Of a stretch of DNA of 64,000 nucleotides, positions 59,307 through 64,000 are shown in pieces; the stretch's first letter is position 1; the number at the start of each line of letters is the position of its first letter. This DNA comes from Trichuris trichiura (taxonomy: Eukaryota; Nematoda; Enoplea; Trichinellida; Trichuridae), in assembly GCA_037903355.1 (NCBI GenBank), contig JBAJFE010000038.1:372001-436000 (forward strand), in the 5' to 3' direction. A program made the position numbers and the translations under genes. The notes beneath the pieces were generated by a model that was not told where the DNA came from, did not search any database, and was given only the letters and a program-made list of their open reading frames with translations.

Positions 59307-61858
59307 GGCGCAACTAAATGAAGCGCGAACCTCAGAATTCTACAACGCCATGTAAACTAGCAATTTTCGCGCGCTTGAAAATTAACAAAACATCAGTGCG
59401 TAACTTCAATAATAATTGCAACAAAATCCATTCAATAAAACACGAATAAGTTTGATTTCTTACTTTTAAAGCTGGAAAACTGCTCAATTTCGCTATCAGG
59501 AAAACAGTGACAGTATAATCCTAAGTGTTTTCAGGTTAGTCGACAGTAATTTCTTACTCCACCTTTGTAAATCATGCAGCCATGTTGCTTTGTTAAAACA
59601 ATTTTGCTATGCGTTATTCATTATATCTATTTTGATAAAAGCATGTTTTAACAAAAGAGATGCGTCTTTGCGGTCATATAGCCGTGTTCTGTACCAATGC
59701 GCTATGCGGCTCGTGGGTGCACATGTCTTGACGTGTAATGTCTCCTGATGACAGGTATGTTTTTACTTTTTTTTTGGAACTACGCAACTGCTAAGCGTTA
59801 TCTTTTACCTTAATCGCTATGGTTTTAATTAATTTAGCGATGCGTTATCTTTGTTCAGTGAGCGTTATACTTTTCAAGACGCTGACAAAAAGTAACCAAG
59901 CAGCCCCTGCGGTGCTATGCACACGTTATTCTCTTTGAAAAATAGTGGATAATCGTGACACTGCTCGCGTAATTAGAATTTAATAGGTTTCATCTGAAAT
60001 AGGCGTTCCGCCGTTACGTAAGCTTAAGCCAAAACATGAGGCATATGTTTTCTCTCACGCTTTGATAAAGACATAACGGGATGGCCGGCATGCTTACCAG
60101 AAAAGCACCTGCATTTTTCAGATGCCTGATGCTGTTAGCAGACAAGATCCGTCGTTGTTATTAAGAAAAGTCAGAAGAAAATTTTCGCTTTTTCGCTTGA
60201 GTATAACTTTCATTTTGAAAATAAATTTAACGTTTAGGGTTTCTTAATGCATGTTTTGACTTTATGATGGAAAAACCCGTGATGCTGATTGATTAAGGAT
60301 GTGGTTATTCTTCAAGAATTCCGCGTCTGCAGCAGCAGACAATGAACATCTTTCTGTAACCAAGCAGATGTAAAAGGTGCATGTCCTTCGCTGAGGAATT
60401 CAGCTTACAGCGAAATCCTTAATAAATTATTCCACTGCGCTAAGGAAGGAGAATACCAGTTCCGAAAGCTTCGCAAGCATTAAAGCTGTTTATTGTACTT
60501 GGAAACGAGAACATACGGACCTGTACCCCTCTAACCTATCTTCAGTGGTAGTAATACTATCATGACTTTTTTATGAATATATGAAAATTCATGTTTAACA
60601 TTTACTTTACACAGAACCTTCTGAACCGACCATGTCCCGTCCTCGGCATGAAAATAAATGCTAAAATTAAATAAAGTGTAATGGAGAACAGAAAAGGCCT
60701 TATTCCGGCAAAGAATGTAAAGTAAGTTAGAAAAGCCATGCGTTAAATTAATCGTGGATAATCTTCAAGAACGTTCTTCCTGTTTTCGTGACTGTGATTT
60801 CCCTTTCTTCAATGTATTCCCTTGACTTTGTAGTGGCTCCCCCAACTATCGCTCCTTTAGGAATCACTGATATAAACGTTCTTGTCATTATTGATAACTG
60901 TGGGCACATTTGTGAAACTTATCACATGATTCATTTCTAGTACAGTGTCGATAGTTTAAGTAATGGAAGTTGTAGAAAACTTGGGCTCTTTTGGGACAAG
61001 GTTTCTTGAATGTCATTAGTGCAACGTAGAGCAGAGTCTTTATGCAAAAACGGCGACAGAACTTTCGAAACAGACGTTGTCTGTCCCCCACACACAGAAA
61101 GTTTTAAGTGTACGACGCAGGCTGTAGCAACGTATCAACTTCTACTGAAAGCTTATAAACGCTTTAGTTAACGTTCTGAAACCCCTGTGGCTTAGCAAAT
61201 TATAGAAATGATCCGCATGTCTTTAGCGTGGTTTGTTATAACTGCTTATATGGTTATTTTGCTCTTCTGTACATGCATGGGAATTTCCAAAATTGACCAC
61301 CTCCCTAAGTTGACCAAAATTTGACAAGTTTGTTGGTCCGGTCGTAAATAAGCGCAAGGACAACTTCTATACGTTGATCACTTCCGTAAGTAGGAAGTTG
61401 ACCGCTTTAGCCCTAATGTGGTATATCGAGCCGATACTAGTTTGCAGTTTGCTGTCTGTAAGTTGACCACTTCAGTTTGCTCTGTGTCAGTCGCTAAGAG
61501 CTGTTAACCGCCGGTGCCTGAATATGCTATCTATTACTGAACATAGCGAAGTTTTTTATTACCGTGTGTTAGAGATTCCTGAAGAGAGAACCGGTTCTGT
61601 CGCTTGGACGATGCTTTCTTCATGCTTGCGCTGGCAGCTTTAACGTTTCCTGGTTTACATGACCTCCTACCTGGGCGTCGACAGCATTCTCCCACGAAGC
61701 GAAATATGACGAATCGAGCCTACTTGCATTCGTTTGCATCGAGCTCAATTCTATTTATTCGCTTTGCTCTACCCGTGCGGGAGGTGACGGCGTGTCTTGA
61801 CGAGTAAAGCATTCCTGTTTCCGCGGTAATAGCTACCAAGCGGGTGACGGTTTGCACT
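59307..61858. other. Intergenic with one hammerhead-family copy and an iterated motif
   Basis: A weak hammerhead-like motif lies at about 60436-60478 (plus: CGCTAAGGAAGG, later TTCCGAAAGCTTCGC), followed by the dispersed downstream block at 60500-60555 (ACATACGGACCTGTACC, TATCTTCAGTGGTAG). At 61290-61480 the unit AAGTTGACCA or GTTGACCACTTC occurs several times, just upstream of the pogo relic. No gene is recognised; the frame 61091-60888 (minus) has no family features. Confidence 0.45.
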
Positions 61859-62483
61859 ATGGCTGAACGGAAAGAATCGAGAGAGTTGGCACTGAAGAAA
61901 AAAGTGCATCTTATCCGCTTTCTCGAAACCAACAGTCAAAGTGAGACATCAGAACGGCTCCATGTCAGCAGGACTACCATTAGCAACATGCAGAGACGTA
62001 AACGTAAGTACTTGGAAAGATATGTTAAGGAAAGCGGAGACGCGCAGCAAAAAAGGAGGAGAACTTCCCTCGAACAAGTTAGTGAAGCAGCGTTAAGTTG
62101 GTTTAAGCAAATTAGAGCAGCTAATGCACGGATCTCTGACCCAATGATTCAGAAAGTTGCTAGAAGATTCGCCGTGGAATTCTGGTTGACACGTTTCCGA
62201 GTGTCAAACGGTTGGTTCGAGAAGTTCAAGCTCCTTCATTTCTCAGAAAGTCTTATGCGGCGAATCTAGCGAAGTTCCCGTGGAGGTCTTGAAAGATTTC
62301 ATCGCGAAGTCTCGTTATTTCGCCAGTGGCTTCAAGGAAGAGGGCATTTTTAATGCTGAAAAATGCTCAAAGATGCTCAGCGGGGTAGCTAGCGCGAAGG
62401 CTGCCCTTACCGCTTATGTTTGTAGCAAGAGCAAGCAGCAGACTAGAATTGACGTCTTTTTCAGAAAGCATCCTAGCCCTTGA
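61859..62483 (+). pseudogene. Pogo/Tigger-type transposase relic, DDE domain deleted
   Basis: From the ATG at 61859 the frame encodes a psq-type HTH (ALKKKVHLIRFLETNSQSET, RLHVSRTTISNMQRRKRK) and a CENP-B-type HTH (ALSWFKQIRAANARISDPMI, FRVSNGWFEKFK). A one-base frameshift near 62255 leads into GESSEVPVEVLKDFIAKS and KEEGIFNA, the family's lead-in to the DETG catalytic Asp. The catalytic DDE region is missing. The sequence then jumps to a C-terminal tail ending QQTRIDVFFRKHPSP. QTRIDVFF is a perfect PCNA-interacting box (Q-x-x-I-x-x-F-F); pogo transposases are known to bind PCNA this way. Terminal inverted repeats were not found. Confidence 0.85.
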
Positions 62484-63698
62484 AATGCCTTATGCATGAT
62501 TTTAGAATGACGTTACTTTTATGCACCTCGCCATTTAGTAGGCCTCCAATAAATGCAGTGCAATAGAATAAAATGTGTACAGGTAGTAATCTATTCAGCC
62601 GAGACTCTTAAACCCACGACCTCCCCATGTTGACGTCCTGTTTGCTCCAATACGATGGCCTTGGTGGGGCAAGTGCGCCCTTATCTCAAAGGTGCCACCC
62701 AAGCACTCCCTTTGCGATCTACACCCCTCTTGGATTTCAAAAACTCCCTACTCACCCCCTATCGTGAGAATCACTGGTCTAAGTAGAGTTTGCAGACCGT
62801 TGCAGTCAAAAGTGCGGCATAATACAATTGCACGCGTGGCGCTATTTTTTCATTTATACGTGCTCATCTGTCAACCGCATGTAGTTTTATGTTTGACAAC
62901 AAAAGTTGTCTACCATCAACTTAGCTAAGTCGTTGTGTTTCAATAAGACCGTTCTTGTTTTTCATGTCTTCTTGTTCAGCCTTTCCTTACGTTGACATAT
63001 GGTTGCTATTTGTTTTCCGCTTTTTTGGTGAAGACTTTTACGCTCCTTATCTGTTACATCGGAATATTAATGAACAAGAACAGACGCCGCTGTTTGTGAA
63101 GTTGAAATGATACATTCAGATTGTTACGAGTAAAGCGCTGTGTGCTCATTGAGCTTCTGATATGATCAGCTCCTGGAGCACTTTGTTTGAATTTTAACTG
63201 CTATGACACATGTTGATTGTTTCTGGCAAAGTAGCGTTTCGTCGCACGGACTGTTGTTGCCTAGTCTTTTCTTTAGTTTCAACTTAGTTCTAGCTCAAGC
63301 GCATCGAGCAAACTTTGAGGTCCATTGATTATGTAAACGTGTTTCCGTGCATAATAAGTCTGAATTATTCTCTTCTATGGTGAATCATATGGAGCAGTAG
63401 GTAATATTCGGCCTTTCTGTCTTTTGTGTCTTGCGCAAAAGTATTACAGCAGTAAGAATAACACGAAATGCTTATGCGTTTGGTGCTCAGTTGTAGACTG
63501 CAGACGCAATTTTAATTGAAGTGAAGGGTCGCAGTGTCATCATTACATGTCAAGTGAATCTCAAGAAGGAAATTTTAACTTATCTAACGTTAGCTGTTCT
63601 TCATATTTGTTTTTCATGACATTCGTTTTGCTGAACTGCTTTCATCTGCTTGGCATACAATTGTGGACTTTTGCCTACGCTTTTGTACTTCTGATTTC
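62484..63698. other. Intergenic; hAT-like end, no gene recognised
   Basis: The hAT-like terminal sequence (minus strand ACCAGTGATTCTCACGATAG) lies at 62735-62785. The C-rich stretch 62640-62735 is probably its interior. Nothing is recognised from 62790 to 63698. Confidence 0.4.
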
Positions 63699-64000
63699 TC
63701 AATTATCCATCTTCTTGACAGATCTGTGTCTTTTGATGCTATGGCCACCGACATACTGGAGAGACAAAATTCTGCGCGCGGTCAGACTCGGTGTCTTCAA
63801 TTCTTTTAGCCAAATCTTCATTGGCAATTCCAATTCCTGTCCACTTGGTACTTCAGCGAAGAATACGCAAGCAGTATCTTCCGAGACAAGCAGCCGCTTT
63901 CCTCGTAGGGGCAAAATTTTAATTTGTACTAAGATAAAATGGCCAACCGGTAGAATACCGAATGTTGGTTTGGCGACCACGTTTCGCCATCGCGGCACGC
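63699..64000 (-). CDS. Possible 3' exon of an unidentified gene running off the window
   Basis: A frame open from the window edge to a stop at 63699 (99+ residues: ILPLRGKRLLVSEDTACVFF, AEVPSGQELELPMKIWLKEL) has protein-like composition and ends in a basic tail. I recognise no domain. With the upstream sequence missing, I cannot tell a terminal exon from a chance frame. Confidence 0.25.
   Translation of the reverse strand, partial: VPRWRNVVAKPTFGILPVGHFILVQIKILPLRGKRLLVSEDTACVFFAEVPSGQELELPMKIWLKELKTPSLTARRILSLQYVGGHSIKRHRSVKKMDN

Overview
The window is eukaryotic nuclear DNA from a small animal, most likely a nematode. Coding exons are split by many introns of about 40-60 bases with GT..AG ends, and the proteins are clearly metazoan. 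Two same-strand genes lie 181 bases apart, as in a trans-spliced nematode operon. I cannot name the species; the nematode assignment is inference.

Layout. (1) 1-3847: 5' end of a leftward MRP4/ABCC-type transporter; only the first four exons are recognised. (2) 6006-7032: five-finger C2H2 protein. (3) 7.3-11.2 kb: repeat-rich, with a Penelope-like element (PLE) GIY-YIG endonuclease relic and several hammerhead-like motifs. (4) 15070-11560, leftward: PRPF38B (splicing) then UCHL5 (proteasome/INO80 deubiquitinase). (5) 19306-18050, leftward: intronless CRAL-TRIO+GOLD protein. (6) 20256-24806: oxysterol-binding-related protein of the ORP3/6/7 type, converging with (7) 29797-24893, a histidine acid phosphatase with a 3.2-kb first intron. 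(8) 29.8-46 kb: mostly repeats and gene-poor DNA, with a mariner relic, a PLE reverse-transcriptase fragment and a candidate three-exon secreted protein. (9) 46206-47171: intronless SDS22/PPP1R7. (10) 50562-58548: PNUTS/PPP1R10, converging with (11) 59306-58775, DIM1/TXNL4A of the U5 snRNP. (12) 61859-62483: decayed pogo/Tigger transposase keeping a PCNA-binding box.

Shared themes. Two PP1 regulatory subunits (SDS22, PNUTS) lie 3.4 kb apart, and two U4/U6.U5-associated splicing proteins (PRPF38B, DIM1) are present. For PRPF38B, UCHL5, PNUTS, DIM1 and the phosphatase I rebuilt the whole exon chain; exon lengths sum to whole codons and intron phases agree at each junction.

Main unusual system. 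A dispersed motif occurs at least ten times, usually inside fold-back repeats: CTGANGA, a short hairpin whose paired bases change together, then GAAAGCTCCGG. This matches the core of a hammerhead ribozyme. PLEs are known to carry hammerhead ribozymes in their terminal repeats, and PLE endonuclease and reverse-transcriptase relics lie beside these copies. A second conserved block (ending near ATCTTCA) lies downstream of several copies. The cleavage-site strand is not resolved, so catalytic activity is a hypothesis.
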